From assembly GCF_008364625.2 (NCBI RefSeq), contig NZ_CP126604.1:1736001-1800000 (forward strand): 64,000 nucleotides of DNA. Direction: 5' to 3'. Under the pieces are notes generated by a model that made no database searches, was not told the origin of the DNA, and saw only the letters and a list, made by a program, of their open reading frames with translations. The position numbers and the translations under genes were made by a program. Shown here one piece after another: positions 46,648 to 62,725 of this stretch. Numbering within the stretch: position 1 is the first letter of the stretch; every line of letters begins with the position of its first letter. The stretch comes from Enterobacter dykesii (lineage in GTDB: Bacteria; Pseudomonadota; Gammaproteobacteria; Enterobacterales; Enterobacteriaceae).

Positions 46648-47454
46648 TTACAGCTTGAATTTAGCCCACACCGGCGCGTGGTCAGACGGTTTTTCCATGC
46701 TGCGGATCTCGTAGTCGATCCCGGTTTCGATGCAGCGCTCGGCCAGCGGCGAACTGGCGAGCAGCAGGTCGATACGCAGGCCGCGGTTGTCGTCAAAGCC
46801 TTTTGAGCGGTAGTCAAACCACGAGAAGCGGTCCTGCGTTTCCGGGTTGGCGGTACGGAAGGTATCCACCAGCCCCCAGTCCAGCAGGCGCTGCATCCAC
46901 TCGCGCTCTTCCGGCAGGAAGGAGCATTTGCCGGTACGCAGCCAGCGTTTGCGGCTGTCTTCACCGATGCCAATATCCAGATCGGTCGGGCTGATATTCA
47001 CATCACCCATGATCAGCACCGGATTGTCTTTGTTCAGTTCGGTGGTTAGATAGTCCTGCAGATCCTGATAAAACTTGGCTTTAGCCGGGAATTTGGTCGG
47101 ATGGTCGCGGCTCTCGCCCTGGGGAAAGTAACCATTAATCACGGTGATGTTCCCCAGCGGGGAAGGCAGTTCCGCCATGATGATGCGGCGCTGCGCTTCT
47201 TCGTCATCGCCGGGAAACCCACGGCGGACTGAAACTGGCGTCTCTTTGGTCAACAGCGCAACGCCATAGTGACCTTTCTGCCCATGATAAAAGACGTTGT
47301 AACCGAGCTTCGCCACCTCTTCGAGGGGGAACATGTCATCGTGAACCTTGGTCTCCTGCAGGCCGATCACATCTGGCTGATGTTGCTCAACAATGGCTTC
47401 AAGCTGATGGGGGCGGGCGCGCAGGCCGTTGATATTAAAAGAGACAAATTTCAT
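46648..47454 (-). CDS. xthA: Exonuclease III
   Basis: The 268-residue product starts [20 protein letters not shown] and has all catalytic signatures: QETKVHD with the metal-binding glutamate, [28 protein letters not shown] and the C-terminal [10 protein letters not shown]. It is the main AP endonuclease and 3'-5' exonuclease of base-excision repair. Length equals that of E. coli Xth. Confidence 0.96.
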   Translation of the reverse strand: MKFVSFNINGLRARPHQLEAIVEQHQPDVIGLQETKVHDDMFPLEEVAKLGYNVFYHGQKGHYGVALLTKETPVSVRRGFPGDDEEAQRRIIMAELPSPLGNITVINGYFPQGESRDHPTKFPAKAKFYQDLQDYLTTELNKDNPVLIMGDVNISPTDLDIGIGEDSRKRWLRTGKCSFLPEEREWMQRLLDWGLVDTFRTANPETQDRFSWFDYRSKGFDDNRGLRIDLLLASSPLAERCIETGIDYEIRSMEKPSDHAPVWAKFKL

Positions 47455-47551
47455 AGTCGCTGCCAGTGCAAGGTGAATAGTGCATGGATGGTAGCAGAAT
47501 TTGCGTCAACTGTTACCGGCTTCGACCAATAACTGCGACAGATAATGCCGG

Positions 47552-47570
47552 TGGTGCAATATTTGCACCA
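47552..47570. promoter_or_regulatory. Palindrome, possible NtrC enhancer region of astC
   Basis: TGGTGCAATATTTGCACCA is a perfect 8-bp inverted repeat. TGCACCA and TGGTGCA are the two half-sites of the NtrC consensus, but here they are placed outward rather than inward, so each may be one half of a neighbouring weak site. It lies about 240 bases upstream of the sigma-54 promoter. Confidence 0.45.
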
Positions 47571-47749
47571 TTCTGACGCGACTCGCCCTCAAACAGGGCG
47601 TAAATGACCGATAAATTTCGCGAGCGATCACAATTCCAGAATTATATTTGGCCTGTGCATACTCTTTCTGATTTTCATGCGGCAAAGCGCCGCTTGTCGT
47701 AAAAATATTCACTTTTTATGCACTAACAGTGAATAACTCCATATTGTAA

Positions 47750-52935
<5,186 letters not shown>

Positions 52936-52945
52936 AGGAGTGGAT

Positions 52946-53911
52946 ATGGAAAATTTACTGGCGCTGACCCTGGCCGATGAGACGCCGGAACAGAAAGAGG
53001 GGGATGGCCCCTCATTTCGCTGGCGGTGGCTGGGGCGCGGGGTGCTTGAGCTGACGCCGACCGTAAAAAGCGATCTGTCGCTGCTGCTTTCAACGGGTCT
53101 CCACGGGAATGAAACCGCACCCGTTGAGATTGTCGATCTGCTGCTGCGTGCGCTGTACCGCAATGAGATCGCCCTGAAGTGCCGCGTGCTGGTGGTGCTC
53201 GGCAATCCTCCTGCGCTGGCGCAAAACAAACGGTATCTGGTGAGCGACATTAACCGCATGTTCGGCGGCCGCTGGTCGCAGTTTCCCCAGAGCGATGAAA
53301 CGGCGCGGGCCGAGTGGCTGGAGAACGTCGTGACCGCGTTTTTTGCCGCTGCGGGGCCCGTGCGCTGGCATCTGGATCTGCATACGGCAATCCGCGCGTC
53401 TTACCACGTCCGCTTCGGCGTTCTGCCGCAGCGCAGTCAGCCGTGGGATGAAGCGTTCCTGAGCTGGCTGGGAGACGCCGGGCTGGAGGCGCTGGTCTTT
53501 CATCAGTCGCCGGGCGGAACGTTTACCCATTTCACCTGTGAACGTTTCGCTGCGCTGTCCTGCACGCTGGAGCTGGGAAAAGCGCTGCCGTTTGGCCAGA
53601 ACGATCTCACTCGCTTTGCGCCAACGCATCTCGCCCTTCGGGCGCTGCTGGGAGGAACGGCTCCTGAACATGCGCATCAGCCCGTCGAGCGGTATCGGGT
53701 CGTACAGCAGATCACGCGGCGCAGCGACGCCTTCCTGCTCCATATGGCCGCGCATACTCTGAACTTCACGCCGTTTCGCAAAGGGGCGCTGCTGGCCGAG
53801 GATGGCGAGGAGCGTTACGAGGTGCAGAACACCACCGAGTATGTTTTATTCCCTAACCCGAGCGTGGCGTTTGGCCTGCGGGCCGGGCTGATGCTGGAAA
53901 AAATATCCTGA
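52946..53911 (+). CDS. astE: Succinylglutamate desuccinylase AstE
   Basis: The 321-residue product starts [20 protein letters not shown] after AAAGGAG; the frame is open upstream into astB but not used. It is a zinc enzyme of the AspA/AstE family, with metal ligands in [14 protein letters not shown] (H and E) and [12 protein letters not shown] (H). It frees glutamate and succinate, the last step of the pathway. It ends the operon. Confidence 0.95.
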   Translation: MENLLALTLADETPEQKEGDGPSFRWRWLGRGVLELTPTVKSDLSLLLSTGLHGNETAPVEIVDLLLRALYRNEIALKCRVLVVLGNPPALAQNKRYLVSDINRMFGGRWSQFPQSDETARAEWLENVVTAFFAAAGPVRWHLDLHTAIRASYHVRFGVLPQRSQPWDEAFLSWLGDAGLEALVFHQSPGGTFTHFTCERFAALSCTLELGKALPFGQNDLTRFAPTHLALRALLGGTAPEHAHQPVERYRVVQQITRRSDAFLLHMAAHTLNFTPFRKGALLAEDGEERYEVQNTTEYVLFPNPSVAFGLRAGLMLEKIS

Positions 53912-54246
53912 ACCTTTCCCCTCTCATCCGGGAGGGGGAGGTAAAAAACTTTTCTTAACGATTAAAGCGCTTGCACTTGTTTTGCAGAATATTCCTGGTG
54001 AATTGCTTTATTATTGATCTTTACTTCGCTATACTCCTGCTTAATCTCTTTAAAATCATCGCATTGAATATTTCTTGTTGCAACTCTCCACGCTTTATCC
54101 TTATTTCCTCCACATTTGGCGAAAATTTGTTTTTTACACTTTCATTGTTTTACCGTTGCTCTGACTAATTGACGATAAACCCCGTAAAGTTAATCTCGTC
54201 AACACGGCATAGCGCCGAAGAATAACTGAAAGAAAGGAAATAAATT
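53912..54246. other. AT-rich region between astE and spy
   Basis: About 335 bases hold a GC-rich hairpin after astE (53919-53940), a long AT-rich stretch with no supportable gene, and the spy control region with a CpxR-like box. A 65-codon plus-strand frame at 53971-54168 has very poor composition and no ribosome site. Confidence 0.6.
54174..54188 (+). promoter_or_regulatory. CpxR-like box upstream of spy
   Basis: GATAA-ACCCC-GTAAA fits the CpxR consensus GTAAA-N5-GTAAA with one change, about 60 bases before the spy ATG. spy is a main target of CpxAR and BaeSR envelope-stress systems in E. coli. Confidence 0.5.
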
Positions 54247-54741
54247 ATGCGTAAGTTTACTGCACTGTTTGTTGCTTCTACCCTGGCTCTGGGCGCTACC
54301 AGCATGGCGTTCGCCGCAGATACTGCGACCACTGCACCTGCCGCGCCTGCTGAAGGCAAAATGATGATGCATCATAAAGGTCCGGGTATGCACAACGAGA
54401 TGATGATGTTTAAGGATCTCAACCTGACGGATGCGCAGAAGCAGCAGATCCGCGACATCAGAAAAGGTGAACGCGACCAGATGAAACGTCCTCCGCTTGA
54501 AGAGCGCCGTGCGATGCATGACATCATCGCCAGCGACAGCTTCGATAAGGCGAAAGCCGAAGCGCAGATCGACAAAATGGCCGAGCAGCACAAAGCCCGC
54601 ATGCTGGCTCACATGGAAACCCAGAACAAGATCTACAACATTCTGACCCCGGAACAGAAAAAACAATTTAATGCGAATTTTGAGAAGCGTCTGACAGAAC
54701 GTCCGGCGATGGAAGGTAAAATGCCAGCACCAACCGAATAA
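54247..54741 (+). CDS. spy: Periplasmic chaperone Spy
   Basis: The 164-residue product starts MRKFTALFVASTLALGATSM, with a signal peptide cut after AFA near residue 23. The mature protein is the all-helical cradle dimer of the CpxP/Spy family with two LTxxQ motifs (LNLTDAQKQQIRDI and NILTPEQKKQFNAN). The methionine-rich start (KMMMHHKGPGMHNEMMMFK) is typical. It prevents aggregation without ATP when the envelope is damaged. Confidence 0.95.
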   Translation: MRKFTALFVASTLALGATSMAFAADTATTAPAAPAEGKMMMHHKGPGMHNEMMMFKDLNLTDAQKQQIRDIRKGERDQMKRPPLEERRAMHDIIASDSFDKAKAEAQIDKMAEQHKARMLAHMETQNKIYNILTPEQKKQFNANFEKRLTERPAMEGKMPAPTE

Positions 54742-54759
54742 TCGGTTCACTCTCTTAAG

Positions 54760-54818
54760 ACCGCCGGGATCCTGTCCACAAAAGCGCAACCGCTGTGGAC
54801 AGGACCGGCGGTTTTTCT
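54760..54818 (+). terminator. spy terminator
   Basis: A long hairpin with outer stem ACCGCCGG...CCGGCGGT and inner stem TCCTGTCCACA...TGTGGACAGGA is followed by a run of T residues. Confidence 0.82.
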
Positions 54819-55038
54819 TTCCTGCCCTCTTGCCTGCCGCCGCCAGCGCGGTATCCTCCTGTAGTCGCGTCAGAGAATGTTTGCAGAGTCATGGCGTTAG
54901 AATTTTTATTAACGTTCCGCTAAGGCCTGCCCGCTCTGCTGCCGATACTGTTTCTGTGAATACCCAACGATAACAAACAAGACAGCAACGATAGCGATAT
55001 CCTTGCCCTGGCACGGGTTGTGCCATTCAGGAGTGGTG

Positions 55039-55596
55039 ATGGAGTTCTTTGATATCCGTAAGATGCCGGTCAGCCTCTGGCGCAATGGTGCTGGCGAAAC
55101 GCGTGAGATTTGCTGCTTCCCTCCCGCGACGCGCGATTTTCACTGGCGTGCCAGTATCGCGACGATTGCCAGCAACGGCGAATTCTCCTCGTTTCCCGGT
55201 GTTGACCGGGTGATTACCTTGCTGGAAGGGGGAGAGGTGACGCTGGATGCGGGACAGGCATTCTTCCATACCTTGAAGCACCACCAGCCCTATAGTTTTG
55301 CCGGCGATCTGCCGGTGAAAGCGCTGCTGTCCGATGGGCGGATGGCGATGGACTTTAACATCATGACCCGGCGCGACTGCTGCAAGGCGAAGGTACGCGT
55401 TGCTGACCGAACCTTTACCACCTTTGGCTCACGCGGGGGCGTGGTGTTCGTGCTAAGCGGGGCGTGGCAGCTGGGTGATAAATTGCTGACGGCCGATCAG
55501 GGCGCCAGCTGGGAGGAGGGTACCCATACGCTGCGCCTGCTGGAGGCTCAGGGCACCTTATTGTTCAGCGAAATCACGTGGCTGCCGGGTCATTGA
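55039..55596 (+). CDS. ves: Ves/HutD family cupin protein
   Basis: The 185-residue product starts [20 protein letters not shown] after CAGGAGTGGTG; the upstream ATG at 55003 is not used. It is a bicupin-like HutD/Ves protein, and the signature W-R-N-G-x-G-E-T-R-E-I is at the start. E. coli Ves is an environmental stress-induced protein of unclear biochemistry. It overlaps the convergent cho gene by 23 bases. Confidence 0.9.
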   Translation: MEFFDIRKMPVSLWRNGAGETREICCFPPATRDFHWRASIATIASNGEFSSFPGVDRVITLLEGGEVTLDAGQAFFHTLKHHQPYSFAGDLPVKALLSDGRMAMDFNIMTRRDCCKAKVRVADRTFTTFGSRGGVVFVLSGAWQLGDKLLTADQGASWEEGTHTLRLLEAQGTLLFSEITWLPGH

Positions 55597-56452
55597 GCAC
55601 AATGATCTCAAACTTTCCGGCCAGGACCGGTTTACAGAGAATTTTGTAGCCATCGTGGTCAAATCCGGCGGGCGTGCGCAGCAGGGTTGCCGCGTCGTTG
55701 ATGTCGTCTACAGCGCCCAGCCAGAGCCAGTTGTTGACGATGTGATACTGGGTCATTGCCTCACCCACTTCTTTTAGCGCAACGGCGCTTTCCCAGGGCC
55801 AGCAGTTCACGCTGATGGCCGCCAGACCGGTGAGAAGCCGGGCGTGATGAGCCTCAACGCTCTCTTTCCCGCAGCACGCTCCGGCGCAGCGCTTCAGCGC
55901 GGATCGAAAACAGGCGCGTCCGCGGGTGGTTGCCTCAAGACCTAAAAGGCTGTAGCAAAGCTGTAAATCGTCCGCCAGCGTCTGCAGCGCCTGGAGCGCG
56001 GCGCGTTTATTGGCGAACAGCCCATAGAGATTCGGGGCATGAGAAAAATCGACGTCGCGCGCGTAGACGACCTCCGGTTTGCCATCGTTTATCTGCAGGG
56101 AGCAAAGCTGACGGTTGCGGCGCAGGCGCTTGTTGAACAGCGGCTGTTGTTCTTTTATCAACCGCGCCTCCAGCAACAGCGCGCCCATTTCTCCCGCGGT
56201 CTGGAACCAGGTAATGCGTCGCGACTGGCGCAGCATGGCGGCCTCGTCCGGCGTACGGAGATGGGATAACACCCGACTGCGAATGTTAACGCTCTTGCCG
56301 ATATAGAGCGGCAGGGTGTCGCTTTCACCGTGAAAGATGTACACGCCCGGCTGTTTAGGCAGCGCCTCAAGCCAGGGGCGAAGGTGTTCGGGATATTCGT
56401 AGATAGCCGCCGCTTCAAACTCAAGACGCGGGGCGGATTGACGCCTGCTCAC
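55574..56452 (-). CDS. cho: Excinuclease Cho (UvrC homologue)
   Basis: The frame reaches an ATG at 56479, but that codon lies inside the LexA box, so the GTG at 56452 ([20 protein letters not shown]) is preferred; GGAG stands before it and it matches the E. coli N-terminus. The product has 292 residues with a GIY-YIG nuclease domain ([20 protein letters not shown] and [14 protein letters not shown]) and the cysteine-containing [14 protein letters not shown] segment. Cho makes the 3' incision at bulky lesions beyond UvrC's reach. It is a single-gene SOS unit. Confidence 0.92.
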   Translation of the reverse strand: MSRRQSAPRLEFEAAAIYEYPEHLRPWLEALPKQPGVYIFHGESDTLPLYIGKSVNIRSRVLSHLRTPDEAAMLRQSRRITWFQTAGEMGALLLEARLIKEQQPLFNKRLRRNRQLCSLQINDGKPEVVYARDVDFSHAPNLYGLFANKRAALQALQTLADDLQLCYSLLGLEATTRGRACFRSALKRCAGACCGKESVEAHHARLLTGLAAISVNCWPWESAVALKEVGEAMTQYHIVNNWLWLGAVDDINDAATLLRTPAGFDHDGYKILCKPVLAGKFEIIVLNDPAAT

Positions 56453-56467
56453 ATACTGCTCCATATA

Positions 56468-56483
56468 CTGTTCAGACATACAG
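56468..56483 (-). promoter_or_regulatory. LexA (SOS) box of cho
   Basis: On the minus strand CTGTATGTCTGAACAG matches CTG-N10-CAG and most of the LexA consensus. It overlaps the first in-frame ATG, which argues that translation starts downstream. Confidence 0.85.
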
Positions 56484-56512
56484 TGTAGCAGGAGTGTGAT
56501 GGTTAAAAAAGA

Positions 56513-56544
56513 GCCGGGTGGCGACTAAGCCTTACCCGGCCTAC
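56513..56544. repeat. REP-type palindrome between cho and nadE
   Basis: GCCGGGTGGCGACTAAGCC followed by TTACCCGGCCTAC is a typical REP element. It lies after nadE (minus strand) and before the cho promoter. Confidence 0.78.
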
Positions 56545-56567
56545 AAAAGCGGGTTACCGTTTTGCGT

Positions 56568-57392
56568 TTATTTCCAGAAGTCGTCAAACACCGTAATTGG
56601 CGTGTGGCGCTTGTGCTCGGTTTTCAGATACCAGCCTTCAATGATTTTCGCGGTCCGTTCATCCAGCTTTTTGCCTTCCAGATAATCATCGATGTTGTCA
56701 TAGGTAACGCCAAGGGCCGCTTCATCCGGCAGGGAAGGGCGATCGTCTTCAAGGTCCGCTGTCGGCGCTTTCTTATACAGATGCTCAGGACAGCCCAGCG
56801 CGGCCAGCAGCTGCTTACCCTGACGCTTGTTGAGACGGAAGATCGGGTTAATGTCGGTGCCGCCGTCGCCATATTTGGTGAAGAAACCGGTGATCGCTTC
56901 TGCCGCATGGTCGGTGCCGACGACAACGCCTTTGGTCATCCCGGCGATGCTGTACTGCGCTTTCATGCGCTCGCGGGCTTTCTCGTTGCCGCGGACAAAA
57001 TCGCTCAGCTCAATGCCCGCTTCGCGAAGCGCCTGCTCGCTTGCAAGCACCGAGCCCTTAATATTCACGGTCAGCACGCGGTCTGGCTGAATGAAGGCAA
57101 TGGCATCCTGGCAATCCTGCTCGTCCGCCTGTACGCCATAAGGAAGACGCACCGCGATAAACTGCAGTTTCTCATCGCCCGTCTCTTCGCGAAGCTCTGA
57201 AATCGCCATCTGGCAGAGTTTACCGGTCAGGGTAGAGTCCTGCCCGCCGCTGATGCCCAGCACCAGGGATTTCAGGAAAGCGTTCTTTTTTAAGTACGAT
57301 TTTAAAAAATCCACGCTGCGGCGGATCTCTTCATGTGCATCTACCGTAGGCTTCGCGCCCAGTGCCTGAATAATCTCTTGTTGCAGAGCCAT
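56568..57392 (-). CDS. nadE: NH3-dependent NAD synthetase NadE
   Basis: The 274-residue product starts [20 protein letters not shown]; four upstream codons are not used. It is an ATP pyrophosphatase of the N-type with the P-loop [14 protein letters not shown], and has [20 protein letters not shown] and the [17 protein letters not shown] loop. It forms NAD from deamido-NAD with ammonia. Its place upstream of cho and divergent from osmE follows E. coli. Confidence 0.95.
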   Translation of the reverse strand: MALQQEIIQALGAKPTVDAHEEIRRSVDFLKSYLKKNAFLKSLVLGISGGQDSTLTGKLCQMAISELREETGDEKLQFIAVRLPYGVQADEQDCQDAIAFIQPDRVLTVNIKGSVLASEQALREAGIELSDFVRGNEKARERMKAQYSIAGMTKGVVVGTDHAAEAITGFFTKYGDGGTDINPIFRLNKRQGKQLLAALGCPEHLYKKAPTADLEDDRPSLPDEAALGVTYDNIDDYLEGKKLDERTAKIIEGWYLKTEHKRHTPITVFDDFWK

Positions 57393-57624
57393 CACGCCCT
57401 CCATATGCAGTACATAAACAGAATGTGTTAGCTGTTAAAACTAACCCTTTGGGCGAGAAACGACAAGGATCACAGTTTCGAGTGCGCTAATTTGCGCCGA
57501 TTTAGCAGGTTATCGTTGTTTTATTAGAATTTTCCGAAATTCGTCTGGCGTAACTCACAAAGTTGAACAATAGTACTTTTTATCCCATGCTTAGATAACA
57601 CGCTGATAAACAAGAGGACGGAAT

Positions 57625-57969
57625 ATGAACAAGAACGTAGCAGGAATTCTTAGCGCAGCGGCGGTACTGACTATGCTGGCAGGGTGTACGGCTTACGATC
57701 GCACTAAGGATCAGTTTACGCAGCCCGTAGTAAAAGACGTTAAAAAAGGGATGACCCGTTCGCAGGTGGCTGCGATTGCCGGTAAACCTTCTTCTGAAGT
57801 GACCATGATTCATGCGAAAGGGACCTGCCAGACCTATATCCTGGGTCAACGTGATGGTAAGGCAGAAACCTACTTCGTCGCCCTGGATGATACCGGTCAT
57901 GTGATCAACTCCGGCTATCAGACCTGTGCTGAATACGACACCGATCCACAGGCACCTAAGGCGCAGTAA
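57625..57969 (+). CDS. osmE: Osmotically inducible lipoprotein OsmE
   Basis: The 114-residue product starts [20 protein letters not shown] and has lipobox LAGC (lipidated Cys21). The mature part is a BamE/SmpA-like domain ([20 protein letters not shown]). It is a stress protein under RpoS and osmotic control in E. coli. It is divergent from nadE and ends in a strong terminator. Confidence 0.93.
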   Translation: MNKNVAGILSAAAVLTMLAGCTAYDRTKDQFTQPVVKDVKKGMTRSQVAAIAGKPSSEVTMIHAKGTCQTYILGQRDGKAETYFVALDDTGHVINSGYQTCAEYDTDPQAPKAQ

Positions 57970-57994
57970 CCCTGCTTGCCTGAGGATGTTAACA

Positions 57995-58020
57995 AACCGG
58001 CCCATGGGCCGGTTTTTTTT
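57995..58020 (+). terminator. osmE terminator
   Basis: ACCGGCCC-AT-GGGCCGGT followed by eight T residues, about 25 bases after the osmE stop. Confidence 0.87.
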
Positions 58021-58250
58021 TGCATCAGAAAATCTTATTTCTTTGCGCGAATTATTTGCCCGAAATGTGAAGGGAGTCAACAAGCCAGGTCAATGAGAGA
58101 CAATTTGAGCCTATCCAGAATTATCCCCTGTCTGTACCATTGCGTATACTCACTCCAACGATAAACAACAGTACGCAAGCTACCTGTCTGCCGGGACAGC
58201 GAGTCGAGTGATAGCGCGATGGCAGGTAGTTATACAAGAGGGAAATCACG

Positions 58251-58568
58251 ATGGAAAAGAAACATATCTACCTGTTCTGCTCAGCGGGCATGTCAACGTC
58301 GCTTCTGGTGTCAAAGATGCGTGCGCAGGCTGAAAAGTATGAAGTCCCTGTGGTGATTGAAGCGTTTCCAGAGACGCTGGCGGGCGAAAAAGGCCAGACA
58401 GCCGATGTTGTTTTACTGGGGCCGCAAATTGCCTATATGTTGCCCGAAATTCAACGACTGTTACCGAATAAACCGGTCGAAGTGATCGACTCGGGGCTGT
58501 ACGGCAAGATTGATGGTTTAGGTGTTCTTAAAGCTGCTGTGGCAGCCATTAAAAAAGCGGCTAATTAA
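58251..58568 (+). CDS. chbB: PTS chitobiose IIB component ChbB
   Basis: The 105-residue product has the phosphocysteine loop in [13 protein letters not shown] with C10 as the phosphorylation site. It passes phosphate from ChbA to the incoming diacetylchitobiose in the cytoplasm. It is the first gene of chbBCARFG. The 280-base leader region should hold NagC, ChbR and CRP sites, as in E. coli; I see no exact consensus match. Confidence 0.95.
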   Translation: MEKKHIYLFCSAGMSTSLLVSKMRAQAEKYEVPVVIEAFPETLAGEKGQTADVVLLGPQIAYMLPEIQRLLPNKPVEVIDSGLYGKIDGLGVLKAAVAAIKKAAN

Positions 58569-58579
58569 TTTTTATTTTT

Positions 58580-58598
58580 CCCGTCAAAGAGTTATTTC
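58580..58598 (+). promoter_or_regulatory. ChiX small-RNA pairing site in the chbB-chbC spacer
   Basis: CCCGTCAAAGAGTTATTTC is complementary to the ChiX seed region except at two bases (the GG of CCCGTCAAAGAGGAATTTC reads TT). In E. coli the chbBC spacer traps ChiX and frees chitoporin mRNA. The 12-base core CCCGTCAAAGAG is perfect. Confidence 0.65.
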
Positions 58599-58609
58599 AC
58601 ACACAATAC

Positions 58610-58629
58610 GCCGTAACATGCGTTACGGC
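58610..58629 (+). repeat. Hairpin in the chbB-chbC spacer
   Basis: GCCGTAAC-ATGC-GTTACGGC is a perfect 8-bp stem 20 bases before the chbC start. It may stabilise the cut chbB message or shape the ChiX-binding RNA. Confidence 0.65.
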
Positions 58630-58647
58630 ATTTAAGGGTATTTTCCT

Positions 58648-60006
58648 ATGAGTAAAGTCATCGCTTCACTTGAAAAGGTACTCCTTCCTTTTGCTGTTAA
58701 AATAGGAAAGCAGCCTCACGTTAACGCCATCAAAAACGGCTTTATTAAATTAATGCCGTTGACGCTGGCCGGGGCCATGTTCGTTTTAATTAACAACGTT
58801 TTTCTGAGCTTTGGTGAAGGTTCCTTCTTTTATTCATTAGGAATCCGGTTAGACGCATCCACTATTGAAACCCTTAATGGTTTTAAAGCCATCGGCGGCA
58901 ACGTCTATAACGGTACGTTAGGGATTATGTCGCTGATGGCGCCTTTCTTTATTGGGATGGCGCTGGCAGAAGAGCGTAAAGTGGATCCGCTGGCTGCCGG
59001 GTTATTATCGGTTGCCGCCTTTATGACCGTAACGCCTTATAGCGTGGGTGAAGCCTACGCCGTTGGCGCCAACTGGCTGGGCGGGGCCAACATTATCTCC
59101 GGTATTGTTATCGGCCTGGTGGTGGCAGAAATGTTCACCTTTATTATCCGCCGCAACTGGGTTATCCGCCTGCCGGATAGCGTACCGGCTTCCGTTTCTC
59201 GTTCATTTTCCGCGTTGATTCCAGGCTTCATTATTCTTTCCGTCATGGGGATTATCGCCTGGGCGCTCTCCCACTGGGGCACAAACTTCCACCAGATCAT
59301 CATGGACTCTATCTCTACGCCGCTGGCGTCGATGGGTGGCGTGGTCGGTTGGGCGTATGTGATTTTCACCTCTCTGCTGTGGTTCTTTGGCGTGCATGGT
59401 TCACTGGCACTGGCCGCGCTGGACAGCGGGATTATGACCCCCTGGGCACTGGAAAACGTTGCGCTTTACCAGCAGTACGGCTCCGTTGACGCGGCGCTGG
59501 CAGCGGGTAAAACCTTCCATGTGTGGGCGAAGCCGATGCTTGACTCCTATATCTTCCTGGGCGGTACCGGGGCGACCTTGGGTCTGATCATCGCGGTCTT
59601 TATTGTCTCTCGTCGTGCTGACTACCGTCAGGTCGCGAAGCTGGCGCTGCCATCCGGCATCTTCCAGATTAACGAACCGATTCTGTTCGGTCTGCCAATC
59701 ATCATGAACCCGGTAATGTTCATTCCGTTCATCCTGATTCAGCCGCTGCTGGCCGCGATCACCCTGACGGCGTATTACATGGGCATCATTCCACCGGTCA
59801 CCAACATTGCGCCTTGGACCATGCCGGCGGGTCTGGGCGCCTTCTTCAACACCAACGGCAGCGTTGCGGCCTTCCTGCTGGCGATATTCAACCTCGGGGT
59901 CGCTACCCTGCTGTACATGCCGTTCGTGGCGATTGCCAACAAAGCCGCCACCATTATTGATGAAGAAGAGAGCGAAGAGGATATTGCCCTCTCACTGAAA
60001 TTCTAA
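58648..60006 (+). CDS. chbC: PTS chitobiose IIC permease ChbC
   Basis: The 452-residue product has about ten membrane helices and the IIC family blocks [36 protein letters not shown] and [18 protein letters not shown]. It binds and carries N,N'-diacetylchitobiose across the inner membrane. The end is an acidic cytoplasmic tail ([15 protein letters not shown]). Confidence 0.95.
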   Translation: MSKVIASLEKVLLPFAVKIGKQPHVNAIKNGFIKLMPLTLAGAMFVLINNVFLSFGEGSFFYSLGIRLDASTIETLNGFKAIGGNVYNGTLGIMSLMAPFFIGMALAEERKVDPLAAGLLSVAAFMTVTPYSVGEAYAVGANWLGGANIISGIVIGLVVAEMFTFIIRRNWVIRLPDSVPASVSRSFSALIPGFIILSVMGIIAWALSHWGTNFHQIIMDSISTPLASMGGVVGWAYVIFTSLLWFFGVHGSLALAALDSGIMTPWALENVALYQQYGSVDAALAAGKTFHVWAKPMLDSYIFLGGTGATLGLIIAVFIVSRRADYRQVAKLALPSGIFQINEPILFGLPIIMNPVMFIPFILIQPLLAAITLTAYYMGIIPPVTNIAPWTMPAGLGAFFNTNGSVAAFLLAIFNLGVATLLYMPFVAIANKAATIIDEEESEEDIALSLKF

Positions 60007-60053
60007 GATTGACCGGCGCGGGGAAGCCCGCGCCAGCCACAAGGAGCTTAAAC

Positions 60054-60401
60054 ATGTTAGATTTGGATAGTATTGTCGCAGACGAAGCCGTCGAGAACGA
60101 TCTCGAAGAAGTGGTGATGGGGCTTATCATCAACTCCGGACAGGCCCGCAGCCTGGCCTATGCCGCACTGAAGCAGGCCAAGCAGGGGGATTTCGCCGCT
60201 GCGAAAACCATGATGGAACAGTCCCGCACGGCGCTGAACGAAGCGCATCTGGTACAGACAAAGCTGATTGAAGGCGACCAGGGCGAAGGGAAGATGAAGG
60301 TCAGCCTGGTGCTGGTCCACGCGCAGGATCACCTGATGACCTCGATGCTGGCGCGTGAGCTGGTGGCGGAGCTTATCGAGCTTCACGAGAAAATGCACTG
60401 A
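60054..60401 (+). CDS. chbA: PTS chitobiose IIA component ChbA
   Basis: The 115-residue product starts [20 protein letters not shown] after AAGGAG; a frame open from 60009 is not used. It is a helical lactose-family IIA trimer with phospho-histidine H89 in [10 protein letters not shown]. It carries phosphate from HPr to ChbB. Confidence 0.95.
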   Translation: MLDLDSIVADEAVENDLEEVVMGLIINSGQARSLAYAALKQAKQGDFAAAKTMMEQSRTALNEAHLVQTKLIEGDQGEGKMKVSLVLVHAQDHLMTSMLARELVAELIELHEKMH

Positions 60402-60430
60402 GTCGGATTTCGCAGCAGGAGGTCAGCACG

Positions 60431-61249
60431 ATGGAAATTAAAACCGCACTTGAACAGCAGCTGTTTAACGGCAAAAATTTTCACGTGGTTATCTACAACA
60501 AGACGGAGAGCGCCAGTGGTCTGCACCAGCATGATTACTACGAGTTCACGATTGTTCTGACCGGCCGCTACTACCAGGAGATCAACGGTAAGCGCGTCCT
60601 GCTTGAGCGAGGAGATTTTGTCTTCCTGCCAATGGGGTCCTATCATCAGAGCTTTTATGAATTTGGTGCCACCCGCATTCTGAACGTGGGCGTCAGCAGA
60701 CGCTTCTTTGAGAAGCACTATCTGCCGCTGGTGCCGTTCTGCTTTGTGGCCTCCCAGGTCTATCGGGTAAAAAACGAGTTCATGACCTGGATTGAAACGG
60801 TTATCGCCTCGCTTAACTTCCGCGACAATGAATTTGATGAGTTTATTGAAACGGTGACCTTCTACGTGATGAACCGGCTGCGCCATCATCGTGAGGAGCA
60901 GCAGGTGACGGATGATATTCCACAGTGGCTGCGCAGCACCGTTGAGCTGATGCACGATAAAGGCCAGTTCAGCGAAAATGCGCTGGAAAATATGGTGTCA
61001 CTGTCGGGAAAATCCCAGGAATATCTGACTCGCGCGACGCAACGCTATTATCGTAAAACACCCGTGCAAATTATTAATGAAATCCGCATTAACTTTGCCA
61101 AAAAACAGCTGGAAATTACCAACTACTCTGTCACCGATATTGCGTACGAGTCAGGATACAGCAGTCCCAGCCTGTTTATTAAGACCTTTAAAAAATTGAC
61201 TTCATTTACACCGAACAGTTACCGGAAGAATTTGACGGTAATTAATTAA
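60431..61249 (+). CDS. chbR: Chitobiose operon regulator ChbR (AraC family)
   Basis: The 272-residue product has an N-terminal cupin domain ([20 protein letters not shown]) and a C-terminal AraC DNA-binding domain ([20 protein letters not shown] and [20 protein letters not shown]). It represses without and activates with chitobiose, together with NagC and CRP. It lies within the operon 29 bases after chbA. Confidence 0.94.
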   Translation: MEIKTALEQQLFNGKNFHVVIYNKTESASGLHQHDYYEFTIVLTGRYYQEINGKRVLLERGDFVFLPMGSYHQSFYEFGATRILNVGVSRRFFEKHYLPLVPFCFVASQVYRVKNEFMTWIETVIASLNFRDNEFDEFIETVTFYVMNRLRHHREEQQVTDDIPQWLRSTVELMHDKGQFSENALENMVSLSGKSQEYLTRATQRYYRKTPVQIINEIRINFAKKQLEITNYSVTDIAYESGYSSPSLFIKTFKKLTSFTPNSYRKNLTVIN

Positions 61250-61358
61250 CTTTCGGCGGATTACCCGCCACAAATATTGCTTTAATGGCTTGCCCAAATA
61301 GCGGGAAGAGTACGCTATACCTTGCAGGCGATTAACCTGATACGCTAAGGGAGATATT

Positions 61359-62714
61359 ATGCAGAAGAAATTAAAAGTCGTAACCATTGGTGGCGGCAGC
61401 AGCTATACCCCGGAATTACTGGAAGGTTTCCTGAAACGTTATCATGAATTACCGGTCAGCGAATTATGGCTGGTGGACGTGGAGGAAGGTCAGGAAAAGC
61501 TGAATATTATTTTCGACCTGTGCAAGCGCATGGTGGAGAAAGCGGGCGTGCCTCTGACCGTGCATAAAACTCTCGATCGCCGTCTGGCGCTGAAAGATGC
61601 GGATTTCGTGACCACCCAGCTGCGCGTCGGCCAGCTAAAGGCGCGCGAGCTGGACGAACGTATCCCGCTGAGCCACGGCTATCTCGGGCAGGAGACCAAC
61701 GGCGCGGGCGGCCTGTTCAAAGGCCTGCGTACCATCCCGGTGATTTTCGACATCGTCAAAGACGTGCAGGAGGTCTGCCCGAACGCGTGGGTGATTAACT
61801 TCACCAACCCGGCCGGGATGGTGACCGAGGCGGTCTATCGTCATACCGGCTTCAAACGCTTTATCGGCGTCTGTAACATTCCGATCGGCATGAAGATGTT
61901 TATCCGCGACGTGCTGGCGCTGACCGACAGCGACGATCTCTCCATCGACCTGTTCGGCCTGAACCACATGGTGTTCATTAAAGACGTTATCGTGAACGGT
62001 AAATCGCGCTTTGCCGAACTGCTGGACGGCGTGGCTTCCGGTCGCCTGACGGCAGCATCGGTGAAAAACATCTTTGACCTGCCGTTCAGCGAAGGGCTGA
62101 TCCGCTCGCTGAACCTGCTGCCGTGCTCGTACCTGCTTTACTACTTCAAGCAGAAAGAGATGCTGGCCATCGAAATGGGCGAGTACTATAAGGGCGGCGC
62201 GCGCGCGCAGATCGTTCAGAAGGTTGAGAAGCAGCTGTTCGATTTGTATAAAGATCCGAACCTGAACGTCAAACCGAAAGAGCTGGAGCAGCGCGGCGGG
62301 GCCTACTACTCCGATGCGGCGTGTGAAGTGATTAATGCTATCTACAACGACAAGCAGGCGGAACACTATGTCAACGTGCCGCACCACGGCCATATCGACA
62401 ATATCCCGGCGGACTGGGCCGTTGAGATGACCTGCATCCTGGGACGCGATGGCGCTAAACCGCATCCACGCATCACCCACTTCGATGATAAGGTCATGGG
62501 GCTGATCCACACCATCAAAGGCTTTGAAGTGGCGGCAAGCAACGCGGCGCTGAGCGGCGAGCTCAATGACGTGCTGCTGGCGCTGAACCTCAGCCCGCTG
62601 GTGCATTCCGACCGCGACGCGGAGAAGCTGGCCAGCGAGATGATCCTGGCGCATGAAAAGTGGTTGCCGAACTTTGCCGCCACGATCGAGAAGCTGAAGT
62701 TCAAACAGCAATAA
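61359..62714 (+). CDS. chbF: Diacetylchitobiose-6-phosphate hydrolase ChbF (GH4)
   Basis: The 451-residue product is a family 4 glycosidase that needs NAD and a metal. The NAD loop is [18 protein letters not shown]. The metal ligands lie in [14 protein letters not shown] (Cys) and [10 protein letters not shown] (His). It cleaves phosphorylated, monodeacetylated chitobiose by an oxidation-elimination route. The spacer from chbR (109 bases) has an AT-rich leader. Confidence 0.95.
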   Translation: MQKKLKVVTIGGGSSYTPELLEGFLKRYHELPVSELWLVDVEEGQEKLNIIFDLCKRMVEKAGVPLTVHKTLDRRLALKDADFVTTQLRVGQLKARELDERIPLSHGYLGQETNGAGGLFKGLRTIPVIFDIVKDVQEVCPNAWVINFTNPAGMVTEAVYRHTGFKRFIGVCNIPIGMKMFIRDVLALTDSDDLSIDLFGLNHMVFIKDVIVNGKSRFAELLDGVASGRLTAASVKNIFDLPFSEGLIRSLNLLPCSYLLYYFKQKEMLAIEMGEYYKGGARAQIVQKVEKQLFDLYKDPNLNVKPKELEQRGGAYYSDAACEVINAIYNDKQAEHYVNVPHHGHIDNIPADWAVEMTCILGRDGAKPHPRITHFDDKVMGLIHTIKGFEVAASNAALSGELNDVLLALNLSPLVHSDRDAEKLASEMILAHEKWLPNFAATIEKLKFKQQ

Positions 62715-62725
62715 GAGGACGCACA

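Noticed and set aside
47506..47712. A 68-codon minus-strand frame upstream of astC
   Set aside because: It runs through the ast control region, has no ribosome site and shows no family resemblance.
53971..54168. A 65-codon plus-strand frame before spy
   Set aside because: The composition (Ile, Leu, Phe, Cys, Ser) reflects AT-rich DNA, and there is no ribosome site.
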